Below are positions 50,747-60,028 of a stretch of DNA of 64,000 bases, in pieces; position 1 is the first letter of the stretch; each line of letters opens with the position of its first letter. The notes below the pieces were generated by a model, which was given only the letters and a program-made list of their open reading frames with translations, had not been told where the DNA came from and did no database searches. A program made the translations under genes and the position numbers. Source of the stretch: Candidatus Aegiribacteria sp. (GTDB taxonomy: Bacteria > Fermentibacterota > Fermentibacteria > Fermentibacterales > JCC-6); the NCBI GenBank assembly GCA_013138965.1, contig WTBT01000042.1:1-64000 (forward strand), given 5' to 3'.

Positions 50747-52468
50747 ATGAAAATGAATAACAGAATTTCTGAGGTCTGGGACGCACATGGCAGACTTGTT
50801 CCAATATCCTCATTAAGTATTCCCAACAGAACAGCAGATGTAGCTGCGATTGTCGTAAGCCGCAATAGACCGGACTTAACCGACCAGATCTACGAGCAAC
50901 TGAAAAATATGGGGAAACACCTTTCTATGGATATTTTTATTGTGGAGATGGGGTCGGACGAAGATAAAAGAAGTAAATATACGACTATATACTATGCCGA
51001 TGAAGATTACCGCGGCAAATGTTATGGTCACAATGTTGGTCTACGCCAGGCTATGCTTAAGGGGGAATATAGGTATTACTGGTTCATGATGAATGATGTC
51101 GTTTATGAGGAAGGCGCGGACGCTGTCGGTGAGCTTGTTCGGATTGCAGATAAATATCCGGATCTAGGACTATTAAGTCCAGCTGAGCCTATTGGAGGTG
51201 CGAATAAAGATGGAAAACCAATTGAAAATTCGGAATTCCATTACATTTTCTCGCCAGACTATCTTTCGGTACTGATACGCGGAGAAATTATTGAAAAGAT
51301 CGGATTTTTCAATCCGGAATTCAAGTATTGCTGGGGTGCGATTATAGAATATGCTTACAAGCTTTACAAAGCGAATTATAAGGTAGCATATATCGATAAG
51401 GTCTGCATGAAGCATCTTGGAAGTACAACATATGGTGTTGTAAAAAATACCATTTCTAAAGAAGAGTACAGGAAGCACGCAAAGAAATTCGCAACACTGT
51501 ATTTTCGTGAACACTATGGTAGTGAATGGGACTCATTATTCCGAGAAGCGGCGACCCCACAAATTGAGTGTGGGCAAATGAAAAGGACTCGCAAATACTG
51601 GGAAGAAGTTTTTTCAATATCTAAACCCGAAACTACCGACAAACTAGACAATCTCTTCGCCAGACTAAAGAACCTGCTTAAAAGAAAATACGAACAAAAT
51701 AAAGATACAGTTCTTAAGGAGGAAATTAAAAAACTTAATCCGTGGTATTATTCGGTAACGATTAAGAACGTAATGGTAACGCCTGGCATTGGCTCAAAGC
51801 AAACTCCGGAAGCACTTGAAAGTCGTGTGCTGTATAGATCCCCGCTTCTTGTTGGAGAAGTAGTGAAATTATTCGATTTCAAGGGGAAAAGTCTTCTCGA
51901 TCTTGGTTCGAACTGCGCATACTGGTCCGCAAGATTTGCTGAGCATGGCGCGCAAAAGCTTCTAGCTGTTGAAGGGCGAATCGATTATATAAAACAAGGG
52001 AATCTATACTGGGATAATAATGACTTCATGGAAAAAGATTCTTATGAGTTTATACAGGGCAATGTAATGGATAGTGCGACATGGGATTTAATAGAATCAA
52101 AGGGGCCGTTTGATTTCACACTTTGCTGTGGTATCTTATATCATATTCCCGATTATAAATATGTACTAGAGAAAATCGCAGAAGTTACAACTGGTGGAAT
52201 ACTTGTAGATACAAGAGTTTCAGAAGGTGAAGCAATGGTCTCTGAACCAGGAGGCTATTGTTTCGATGCAATTATAGAAACTAGGAATAAAAAGAACCCA
52301 AACCTTAGGAAATTGATAAGAATATTAGAAGGACTTGAATTCACAATCCATCAACTCAAGATTGATATGTTTACACCCATTGGACTTAAGGGAGCCGACG
52401 ATTATAATGAATCTCGTAGGGTTGCTCTATTGGCGTTGAAGACAGATAAATCAAGCATGAGATTGTGA
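50747..52468 (+). CDS. GT2-like glycosyltransferase fused to a SAM methyltransferase
   Basis: Of several Met codons, ATG 50747 has the best-spaced AGGGAT. Residues about 20-270 form a GT-A domain (AAIVVSRNRPDLTDQIYEQL, FIVEMGSDEDKRS, WFMMNDVVYEEGADAVGEL). Residues about 330-570 are a DUF1698/CmoB-like methyltransferase (SLLDLGSNCAYWSARFAEHGAQKLLAVEG, FTLCCGILYHIPDYKYVLEKIAEV). Both halves look intact. It may add a sugar and methylate it, perhaps as a chain terminator read by the Wzt C-terminal domain. Immediately follows the RapZ-like gene and overlaps the radical SAM gene. Confidence 0.85.
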   Translation: MKMNNRISEVWDAHGRLVPISSLSIPNRTADVAAIVVSRNRPDLTDQIYEQLKNMGKHLSMDIFIVEMGSDEDKRSKYTTIYYADEDYRGKCYGHNVGLRQAMLKGEYRYYWFMMNDVVYEEGADAVGELVRIADKYPDLGLLSPAEPIGGANKDGKPIENSEFHYIFSPDYLSVLIRGEIIEKIGFFNPEFKYCWGAIIEYAYKLYKANYKVAYIDKVCMKHLGSTTYGVVKNTISKEEYRKHAKKFATLYFREHYGSEWDSLFREAATPQIECGQMKRTRKYWEEVFSISKPETTDKLDNLFARLKNLLKRKYEQNKDTVLKEEIKKLNPWYYSVTIKNVMVTPGIGSKQTPEALESRVLYRSPLLVGEVVKLFDFKGKSLLDLGSNCAYWSARFAEHGAQKLLAVEGRIDYIKQGNLYWDNNDFMEKDSYEFIQGNVMDSATWDLIESKGPFDFTLCCGILYHIPDYKYVLEKIAEVTTGGILVDTRVSEGEAMVSEPGGYCFDAIIETRNKKNPNLRKLIRILEGLEFTIHQLKIDMFTPIGLKGADDYNESRRVALLALKTDKSSMRL

Positions 52469-53487
52469 CAATGCTAGATAGAATCCTTAATCTGTTCGCA
52501 AGACCGGGGCTGAATAAAGACAGACTATTTTCTTCGATTCAGATTGAACTGACAAATCACTGCACCAATACCTGCAGATATTGTCCTCAGTCAATATGGC
52601 GTTCTAACTGTGAAAATGGAGTATTTAATCGGGAAAAGGGCTATATGGATAAAGCCTTTTTCAAGGAGGTTTTTACTAAAGCAGTAAAGTATACAAAACT
52701 TGTGAACTTTAGTTTTTTTGGTGAACCAATGATGCATCCAGATTTCCTTGAAATCATGGACTATGTTGGCAATAACAAAGACAATGTCCGGATTGTAATT
52801 AATACAAACCTATCACTTGCAACGCGAGAAATATTCGAAAAACTCATAGAAATATGTATAACCGAGCTTAGATTGAGTATTGATTCGAGTACATCTGAAA
52901 CCTTTGAAAAATTACGACCCGGGAAGATATGCTTCGATTTGAATGGTAATACTATTGAAGGGAATCGTTTTGAGGATGTGACAGCAAAAGCGGAATATTG
53001 GCTCGGACTTTCAGATCATAGGCCCACAAGGCATGTATTTGCTGTTAATAGCCAGAACGTCAAAGAAGTTAAGGATTTTTTCAAGAAGTGGCATTCATTA
53101 CTTGGAAAAGATGACTCAATACTTTTCAAGCGGATTTTATCTTATGGTGGAAATATGGCAGATGATATGGTTGAAAATCATGAATGCAATGTTTGGCGAT
53201 ACAATATGCTTACGATCGATTGGCAAGGGAACATGTCACCATGCAATCTTGATGTGAATATGGCTCTAAACCTCGGTAATATACGAAATGTTTCTCTCGG
53301 AGGACTAAGCAAATCAAAGAAATATAAAGAACTTAAAAGGATGTCTATGTCAAAAAGTATCCAGCCCTGCAAATCGTGCTTTGATGCTAACAATTGGGAT
53401 AGTAACATTCTATTAAGATCAACGGATGTATGGAATGAGAGTCTATTCTCAGCAATATATCATACTCCTGAGGTGGATTCGGATTAG
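52465..53487 (+). CDS. radical SAM protein with SPASM-like C-terminus
   Basis: The cluster motif CTNTCRYC binds the [4Fe-4S]-SAM centre. The core continues with FSFFGEPMMHPDF and LRLSIDSSTSETFEKLRPG. A late Cys set (ECNVWRYNMLTIDWQGNMSPCN and CKSCFDANNWD) resembles the SPASM auxiliary-cluster region. It starts at GTG 52465, overlapping the previous stop, or ATG 52471. Radical SAM/SPASM enzymes dehydrogenate or epimerise sugars or modify peptides; in this operon a sugar or glycan modification is likely, but the substrate is not evident. Confidence 0.87.
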   Translation: MTMLDRILNLFARPGLNKDRLFSSIQIELTNHCTNTCRYCPQSIWRSNCENGVFNREKGYMDKAFFKEVFTKAVKYTKLVNFSFFGEPMMHPDFLEIMDYVGNNKDNVRIVINTNLSLATREIFEKLIEICITELRLSIDSSTSETFEKLRPGKICFDLNGNTIEGNRFEDVTAKAEYWLGLSDHRPTRHVFAVNSQNVKEVKDFFKKWHSLLGKDDSILFKRILSYGGNMADDMVENHECNVWRYNMLTIDWQGNMSPCNLDVNMALNLGNIRNVSLGGLSKSKKYKELKRMSMSKSIQPCKSCFDANNWDSNILLRSTDVWNESLFSAIYHTPEVDSD

Positions 53488-53831
53488 CTTATGGATATAT
53501 TAAGGCTCTTCAGGTTTTTGCATACATAAGATCTTGACAGAATTGTTCATAGTTCATACAGGATTGAACTGGGAAGCGGAAGCATGAAAGAAAGCATGAG
53601 GAAGGTTTATTCCGAGATTGGAGAAGATGGTAATAAAAAACAGAAAGAGGACGAAAAGCATTAATGGACTGTGCCGCTGAAATGAGAGATTTTTCTCAGA
53701 AAACCGGGGTTGATTTTGGAAAGATAACTCCGGCAAGAAGACTGGAAACAATGACCGGCGTGAGCACTTTGAGGTTGTTTAGTCGAATACAGAGTTATCA
53801 AACAAAGCAATAAGAGTTCTAAGGAGAAATA
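53488..53831 (+). pseudogene. stretch with two short frames, possibly one frameshifted gene
   Basis: The frame SSYRIELGSGSMKESMRKVYSEIG runs to a stop at about 53664. A second frame, 53664-53813 (49 residues, MDCAAEMRDFSQKTG), ends just before the next ribosome site. Joined by one frameshift they would be one protein of about 85 residues. I recognise no family. Confidence 0.25.
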
Positions 53832-54512
53832 ATGAAATGCAGTATTTATGTATCATCGTATCGAATCAAAGACCAAAAACTAATTGACGGCTTTACATCA
53901 GAAAAAAGTAATACATTTCTAGTGAGTTTTCCAAGAACAGGTAGTCATTGGCTACGAATGATAATCGAACTGTATTTTCAACGACCAACATTAGTGAGAA
54001 CCTTTTATTATCCTGAAAAAAAAGATTATATATTATTGCATACACATGATCTGGATCTGGATATCCAGAGGGATAATGTTATTTACCTTTATAGAAATCC
54101 TGTGGATACTATGTTTTCGCAATTAAAGTACCATAAAGAAGATATTGAGAATAAAGAAAGAATAATATACTGGACATCATTGTATGGGAAACACCTTGAG
54201 AAATGGTTAATTGAGGAAGAATTCACAAAGAAAAAAACTGTTATTCGATATGAACAGATGAAAACTAATCTTCATATAGCATTTCAGAAAGTATGTCAAC
54301 ATTTTGAAAAAGAGTTTGATGTTGATTTACTTGATGAGGTCTCATCTAAAGTAACAAAAAATGAAGTTAAGAAGAAAACACTACATGATCAACAAGTTAT
54401 TAAATTAACAAAGTTATATTCTGATGAAAGAAAGTATTTCAAGAGCGAATATTCAAATCTCGTTTTGGAGAATCTTTTTGATGGTAGAGAGCAATTGAGG
54501 AATATAATTTAG
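53832..54512 (+). CDS. sulfotransferase-like protein
   Basis: The 226-residue protein has FLVSFPRTGSHWLRMIIELYF (residues about 30-50), a close match to the SFPRSGNTWLR 5'-phosphosulfate-binding loop, and VIYLYRNPVDTMFSQLKYH as the 3'-phosphate motif. It then has VIRYEQMKTNLHIAFQKVCQHF. Good ribosome site AAGGAG. Second sulfotransferase of the locus; a different acceptor position is likely. The 286 bases after it are AT-rich with no gene. Confidence 0.85.
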   Translation: MKCSIYVSSYRIKDQKLIDGFTSEKSNTFLVSFPRTGSHWLRMIIELYFQRPTLVRTFYYPEKKDYILLHTHDLDLDIQRDNVIYLYRNPVDTMFSQLKYHKEDIENKERIIYWTSLYGKHLEKWLIEEEFTKKKTVIRYEQMKTNLHIAFQKVCQHFEKEFDVDLLDEVSSKVTKNEVKKKTLHDQQVIKLTKLYSDERKYFKSEYSNLVLENLFDGREQLRNII

Positions 54513-54798
54513 TAATAAAAGGTAATACTTAGTAAATATAATACATAAGATAATAAACTTAATAAGCGTGTATCGTAATATATTAGGTAAATATTCTATT
54601 AACATTAACTGGATTCTTCATGCAGCAATAGTTATTCGAGGATATATGGTTATGCATTCAATAATAGCATATGATAACTTCTCAATAATACCTTCGAGTG
54701 AAGTGAAGCATACTAAGTAGAATCTTTTCAAAATCGGTTCCATGCCGTATCGATAAGTAGTAAATGGATATCAGTAAGAATTAGGTGTAACATATATA

Positions 54799-56325
54799 AT
54801 GAATAACATTAAACTAAGTGCTGTCGTTGTTACTTTCAATGAATCTGCTCATTTGGCTGAATGCCTTGAAAGCCTGAAATTTGCTGACGAATTAATAGTT
54901 ATTGACCTGGGTTCTACTGATACTTCTGTAGAGATTGCGGAATCATGTGGGGCAAGAGTTATAGCACACGATTGGGTTCCTGTCATTGAAATGATAAGGG
55001 AATGGGCTTTTGAGCAGGCAACTTATAACTGGATTGTTCATTTAGATCCGGATGAGGTCTTTCCTCCAGCATCAGTACAAGTAATTAAAAAGTTGATATT
55101 AGCTGACGATGGATTAGCCTATATCGGACTACCTCTTAGAAATTACTATATGGGGAAACCTGTTATGCATGGTAGATGGGGAAGTATACTAAGCCCTGCA
55201 AGAATTATTAACAGAGAGCGTACAATTCTAAATGATGTAGTTCATGCAGGTTTTGGTGTACGGCAGGGATTTCATAGCCATAGATTTGAGCCATTATCAG
55301 TTGACGAAATTATTAAACACTATTGGATTGATAGTACTAAGCAGTTTAAGGAAAAGCACCTCAGATATTTGCAGCATGAGGGAAGGGCAATGAAGCTAAG
55401 AGGGTATAGATTCAATATTATCAAGGCAACTATGTCTTCAATTGCAGCGTTTTCAAGTTCATTAGTCAGGAAGTACGGAATACTAATGGGTAAAACTGGA
55501 ATTGATCTTGCATGCAAATGGAGCTGGTACACCTGGAATAGATGGAAGCAATTAGAATTATACGAAGAGCAGAATAATAAAGATAATAACATACTATGCG
55601 TTCAAGATATTAACCCCCGAAGATCATGGCTCAGTAAATTGAAATGTAGCAAGTTTGTGCGATTCTGCAAGAAGGCATCAGGATATACTTGGCTAAAGAG
55701 CAGGAATATTCACAAGAACTATATTTATCAATGTGTACAACAGATTAACAAACAATCAGAGATCCATACCGCTGAATCGGTACTAATTTCTGATATGCCC
55801 CTTATTGAAACACTGAAATCTTTCCGTAATATCAGATCAATAGAAAGAAACTTATGGTCCAATATTCGATACATAGAATATGATCGAAAGGAATCTGGTA
55901 AAAACATATTAAATTCAATCTCGCTTGATGATTACGCCTATGTAGTGATTGTATCTTTAATCGAATATTTAGGGATCTCTGTCGATCCGAGATCGAAAGA
56001 TTTTAAACCGGATCTTGATCTAGAGTTTATGGTGAATCTTAGGCAAAAGTTGACAACAAAGGGAAAAGTATTTCTAATACTGCCTGTATCGTGCGATCAT
56101 TTATTCATCGGACAGCAGCGAGTGTATGGAAAGCTAAGGCTTAAGAAGTTATTCAAAGGTTGGAATCTAAATGAGCAATGTTTTTTTAGTCTTGATAAAT
56201 CCGGAAATTGGTTACCCGTAGAAGAAAGTGAAGTACTTAAAGTAAAAGCAACAAGAAGATATAAAAACATTGGATGTTTTTTACTTGAAAGAACGAGTAC
56301 AGATCAGGATAATGAAAATAGTTGA
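54799..56325 (+). CDS. WaaE/KdtX-like GT2 glycosyltransferase fused to a DUF268-like domain
   Basis: Residues 1-255 form a GT2 domain: LSAVVVTFNESAHLAECLESLKF, VIDLGSTDTSVEIAE and LDPDEVFP. From about 350 the chain changes: DYAYVVIVSLIEYLGISVDPR, DLDLEFMVNLRQKL, VFLILPVSCDHLFIGQQRVYGKLRLKKLFKGW. This follows the DUF268 (methyltransferase-like) pattern including the R-x-Y-G-x-x-R-L end. It may couple sugar transfer with a second modification. The DUF268 function is not established, and its SAM motif is weak here. Start ATG has only a weak ribosome site. Confidence 0.8.
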   Translation: MNNIKLSAVVVTFNESAHLAECLESLKFADELIVIDLGSTDTSVEIAESCGARVIAHDWVPVIEMIREWAFEQATYNWIVHLDPDEVFPPASVQVIKKLILADDGLAYIGLPLRNYYMGKPVMHGRWGSILSPARIINRERTILNDVVHAGFGVRQGFHSHRFEPLSVDEIIKHYWIDSTKQFKEKHLRYLQHEGRAMKLRGYRFNIIKATMSSIAAFSSSLVRKYGILMGKTGIDLACKWSWYTWNRWKQLELYEEQNNKDNNILCVQDINPRRSWLSKLKCSKFVRFCKKASGYTWLKSRNIHKNYIYQCVQQINKQSEIHTAESVLISDMPLIETLKSFRNIRSIERNLWSNIRYIEYDRKESGKNILNSISLDDYAYVVIVSLIEYLGISVDPRSKDFKPDLDLEFMVNLRQKLTTKGKVFLILPVSCDHLFIGQQRVYGKLRLKKLFKGWNLNEQCFFSLDKSGNWLPVEESEVLKVKATRRYKNIGCFLLERTSTDQDNENS

Positions 56326-56404
56326 TTAGGTATGGGTAAGAATTTAATCATTAACATAGCTAATTATCAGGATTACTCTTGCTTGCATATTCAGGAACAA
56401 AATT

Positions 56405-57298
56405 ATGTTAACAATTTTCACAACTGCAAAGCCCTTCATCGGAAAAATTAAGGTAAATCAATATAATGCTATTAGAAGTTGGAAAGCACTTCCAGTTGAG
56501 AAAGAGATTATTCTATTTGGAGAGGGGGAAGGTTATAGTAAAGCTGTTAGTGATTTAAATATAGAATGGATTCCAGAAGTAGAAACAAGCTCACAGGGAA
56601 CTCCATTGGTAAATTCCATGTTTCAGATTGCAAGAGATTGTGGTAAATATCAAATAAAGATGTACATAAATAGCGATATAGTGTTGCTGAGCGATTTCCC
56701 AACTGCGTTAAAGAGTATTAGGTTTAACGAGTATCTAGTCGTGTCCCAAAGATATGATTTGAATTTGAATGAAATAATTGATTTCAATAAACCCGATCTC
56801 GAAAATGAACTTCGTAGAATGATATCGAATCATGCAAAACTTCATCCTCCAAGTGGATCAGATATATTTTGTTTTGCCGGATGGCCATGGGGTGGGATTC
56901 CAGAGCTAGTAATTGGCAGAGCAGGTTATGACAATGAACTGATTTTTCATTGTAGAAATACTAGAGTTCCTGTAATTGATGCTACAGGAGCAATAACTCT
57001 GATTCATCAGAACCATGGTTACGCGCATCATAAGAACGGCAGACAGGGAGTCTGGCATGGCCAAGAAGCCAAAACTAATATGGAGAAGGGTAAATCACGA
57101 GGTTTGCGATTTACCATCCTTGAAGCCGATTATATGATATCAGGAGGTAAGATCGTTAGGAACAAGAGAAAGGTTGAACTATCCAGAAAGTTAAGGGCAA
57201 GAAAAGAGATTTGTAGAAGTGAAATAGGAGGAAGTATCATTGAGTATTATATCAGGCTAATAGGAATAATAAATAGGAGAATACTACTGCGCTACTAA
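56405..57298 (+). CDS. putative glycosyltransferase of unknown family
   Basis: The 297-residue protein begins MLTIFTTAKPFIGKIKVNQYNAIRSW with alternating strands. YINSDIVLLSDFPTAL looks like a DxD-type nucleotide-sugar site. DIFCFAGWPWGGIPELVIGRAGYDNEL, then VIDATGAITLIHQNHGYAHH follow, as in poorly characterised GT-A enzymes. Activity is inferred from these and from the locus. A basic, hydrophobic C-terminus may contact membrane. Confidence 0.65.
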   Translation: MLTIFTTAKPFIGKIKVNQYNAIRSWKALPVEKEIILFGEGEGYSKAVSDLNIEWIPEVETSSQGTPLVNSMFQIARDCGKYQIKMYINSDIVLLSDFPTALKSIRFNEYLVVSQRYDLNLNEIIDFNKPDLENELRRMISNHAKLHPPSGSDIFCFAGWPWGGIPELVIGRAGYDNELIFHCRNTRVPVIDATGAITLIHQNHGYAHHKNGRQGVWHGQEAKTNMEKGKSRGLRFTILEADYMISGGKIVRNKRKVELSRKLRARKEICRSEIGGSIIEYYIRLIGIINRRILLRY

Positions 57299-57380
57299 CG
57301 TTTTGGAGTCGACAAGTATATGCGAATAATAGAATTTGATACTGAGTGCTTAGAACATATTATATCACTATACTATTTTA

Positions 57381-58844
57381 ATGATTAGCATTCATTCACT
57401 TTCAAGGATAATCAAACCACAAGTAGTTAAAGCTATAATCCTGCTTATAGTACTTACAGTATTCATGAAGCTTCTTGAATATCCTAATGCTGATAGAATC
57501 ATACTTTTGCTTATTATGTCTATTGCGATAGGTATGATCTGGGGAGTGAAGGGTTACATATATGGATTCTTACTATTAGTACCATTTACTCTTCCATCCT
57601 TCAATGTTTCAAAGATTCCTGTATTTGGTTACTATTTACTTTCTCTTTCTTTAAAAGAAAGATCAATAACGTTTGCAGGTTTGGTAACACTATTATTCCT
57701 AACCAAGTTGGATAGATTCTCTTATCTGAAGAAATCCCTGATATTCCTTACTATTGTAAATATTCTTGCAATATTAGTTGCTGTTGAATTTGGCGTCCTC
57801 ACTGGCCCAGAATACTATTCTGGTTGGTATCCAAAAGTTTTTCTGTATCCAAGCATGCTCTTCATAATAGTATTCCGATATGCAAATGATATAAAAACCA
57901 TTAAAAGAATGTTAGTCTTTCTACTTATTGGAAATGTAGTATTTGTACTACTGACTCAGATATTCACTTCTGCTGAATTGGGATATTTGTCATCGCGCTC
58001 GGGATTAAGATATGGAGGCTTCTGGAATCTGCCAATGGGCATAAAGGCTTATGCAGATACAGTTATTCTGAGTGGTTATCTTGCAATAACAGTTATTCTG
58101 AGTGTTGGTTTCATTTTCATGACTAAGAGCTATGCTGTGCGAATACCGTTATTAATTTCTATTATATTGTCATTAAAATTAATGTTTTTTACTTTTAGTA
58201 GGACAGGATTGTACGGTACTATTGTTGGTACTATAATTATTCTTTCATTGAATATTTTCAAAATGGGACAAAATAAAGCACTTCCGAAAAAACTGATAAA
58301 ACTCATAGTCTTTATTGCACTTATTGCTATACTATTCGTAGTTGGTTTTAAGCATATGATTTTTAGTATTGAAGGCACAGAAAGAGAAGATTATGTATTT
58401 CGACTTCTTTCTCCAACATCATCCGGTTCAAACATATATGGTCGATGGGATTTATTCTCTCAGAGCATTGAAAATTCTCTATCGCATCCCCTTGGCGAAG
58501 GTATTGATTTAATAAAACAACAAACAGGGGCAAATCATCATTCTACAGTTACTAAGTATCTTTCAGCACTTGGATGGTTTGGCATGGCTTGTTTCTCATT
58601 CTTTATTTCTATATGTATCAAATGCGTATGGAAAGCCACCAAATCTGAAAACCTAGAAATCCGAAAAATGGCGATTATTGTTTTTACTTGCCTCATTGCA
58701 TTCATCTTAATGTCATTTGGGATAGGTATTCTTGGGCCGATGTGGGGGATTGCATATTTTTGGTCATTGCTAGCTCTTGGAGTATCATTGGGATATCTAG
58801 ATGCGAATACTATTCGAAATAGAAGTGAATCGATTTCGACATAG
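57381..58844 (+). CDS. O-antigen polymerase/ligase-like membrane protein
   Basis: The 487-residue protein has about 12 hydrophobic segments. A large periplasmic loop near the end carries GRWDLFSQSIENSLSHPLGEGID and NHHSTVTKYLSALGWFG, the pattern of Wzy/WaaL-type proteins. With an ABC exporter in the locus a ligase (WaaL-like) role, joining glycan to a lipid or protein carrier, is more likely than Wzy polymerisation. The first Met overlaps no neighbour and the ribosome site is weak. Confidence 0.83.
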   Translation: MISIHSLSRIIKPQVVKAIILLIVLTVFMKLLEYPNADRIILLLIMSIAIGMIWGVKGYIYGFLLLVPFTLPSFNVSKIPVFGYYLLSLSLKERSITFAGLVTLLFLTKLDRFSYLKKSLIFLTIVNILAILVAVEFGVLTGPEYYSGWYPKVFLYPSMLFIIVFRYANDIKTIKRMLVFLLIGNVVFVLLTQIFTSAELGYLSSRSGLRYGGFWNLPMGIKAYADTVILSGYLAITVILSVGFIFMTKSYAVRIPLLISIILSLKLMFFTFSRTGLYGTIVGTIIILSLNIFKMGQNKALPKKLIKLIVFIALIAILFVVGFKHMIFSIEGTEREDYVFRLLSPTSSGSNIYGRWDLFSQSIENSLSHPLGEGIDLIKQQTGANHHSTVTKYLSALGWFGMACFSFFISICIKCVWKATKSENLEIRKMAIIVFTCLIAFILMSFGIGILGPMWGIAYFWSLLALGVSLGYLDANTIRNRSESIST

Positions 58845-58954
58845 TGTAATTAGGCATACTTGCAAATTAATCAACACACTGCTGAGAAAATAAGCCAGCA
58901 GTTGTAAACCGTATTCTGTCTAGACAATCCAAGGTACCTCATAAAAAAGGAGCA

Positions 58955-60028
58955 ATAATAACAATTAGTCCACTACCTAAAGTAACATTTGGCATTATTG
59001 TCTTGAATGGAGAGCCATTTACTAAGTATTGCCTTCGCCAGATCTACCCATTCGCACATGAAATAATTGTTGCAGAGGGAGCCGTTGAGGGAGCTGAATC
59101 AATTGCGACGGATGAAGGACATTCAATTGATGGGACTTGGGAGGTATTGCATCGTTTCAAGAAAGAAGAGGATCCAGACGACAAGCTGATCATTGTTAAA
59201 CATAGTGGTTTCTGGTTTGACAAAAATGAGCAGTCAAAAGCCTATTCTCAGATTGCAACAGGAGACTATCTGTGGCAGATTGATATTGATGAATTTTATA
59301 GACATGAGGACATAAAGAAGGTTCTTGGTTTGCTTGCAGAGACACCAGACATTTCTGCGATCTCTTTCCCAACTATAACCTTCTGGGGAAGCCCTGAATA
59401 TCGTTGTGATTCGTGGATGCTGATCAGGAATAATTACTATGAGGTATTTCGAATTTTCAAATGGGGGTATGGCTACAAATATAAAACCCATATTCCACCA
59501 ACTGTTTTTGATGATTCTGGGAGGAATCTTCGCAAGTTGAGGGTATTGAATGGTAATATGATGAGAAAACTGGATATCTGGATGTATCACTATTCTCTTT
59601 TGTTTCCAAAGCAAGTAGAGCTAAAAGGTATTTACTACTCATCCAGAAAAAATAGACCGAAAGTAGAGGGCTGGGAAGAATGGATGCTGAACTCTTATTT
59701 TTCCTTAAAGAAACCATTCAAAGTACATAATGTTTTCAGATACCCAGGGTGGCTTGAGCGATTTTCCAGTCAGCATCCTGAGCAGATAGAGCAAATGTGG
59801 AAGGATATTCATTCTGGGGTAATTGATTTCCCGACAAGGCAAACAGAAGATGTTGAGGGAATCATTGATTCGATATGGTATAGAACTGGAATTCGTTTTC
59901 TGAAACTACTTGAGCCTATTGATAATCTCTGGCGCAAAGTATTTTGGAATAGGATTAAGTGGCATTTGAAGTATTCTCTTGGATTTCATAGAAATATAAA
60001 TAAGTTTAAACAAAAACATAAGCAATAA
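58955..60028 (+). CDS. GT2-like glycosyltransferase, start probably non-AUG
   Basis: The frame upstream of TTG 59003 reads SPLPKVTFGIIVLNGEPFTKYCL; VTFGIIVLNGEPF is the first strand of the GT-A fold, so translation must start earlier. No ATG, GTG or TTG lies between this and AAAAAAGGAG at 58943-58952. AUA at 58955/58958 or AUU at 58964 would be the initiator, or an ATG was lost. Other motifs: IIVAEGAVEGAESIATD, IDIDEFY (DxD) and KTHIPPTVFDD. The family appears in O-antigen and capsule loci. Its end overlaps the convergent GT4 gene by 23 bases. Confidence 0.75.
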   Translation: MITISPLPKVTFGIIVLNGEPFTKYCLRQIYPFAHEIIVAEGAVEGAESIATDEGHSIDGTWEVLHRFKKEEDPDDKLIIVKHSGFWFDKNEQSKAYSQIATGDYLWQIDIDEFYRHEDIKKVLGLLAETPDISAISFPTITFWGSPEYRCDSWMLIRNNYYEVFRIFKWGYGYKYKTHIPPTVFDDSGRNLRKLRVLNGNMMRKLDIWMYHYSLLFPKQVELKGIYYSSRKNRPKVEGWEEWMLNSYFSLKKPFKVHNVFRYPGWLERFSSQHPEQIEQMWKDIHSGVIDFPTRQTEDVEGIIDSIWYRTGIRFLKLLEPIDNLWRKVFWNRIKWHLKYSLGFHRNINKFKQKHKQ

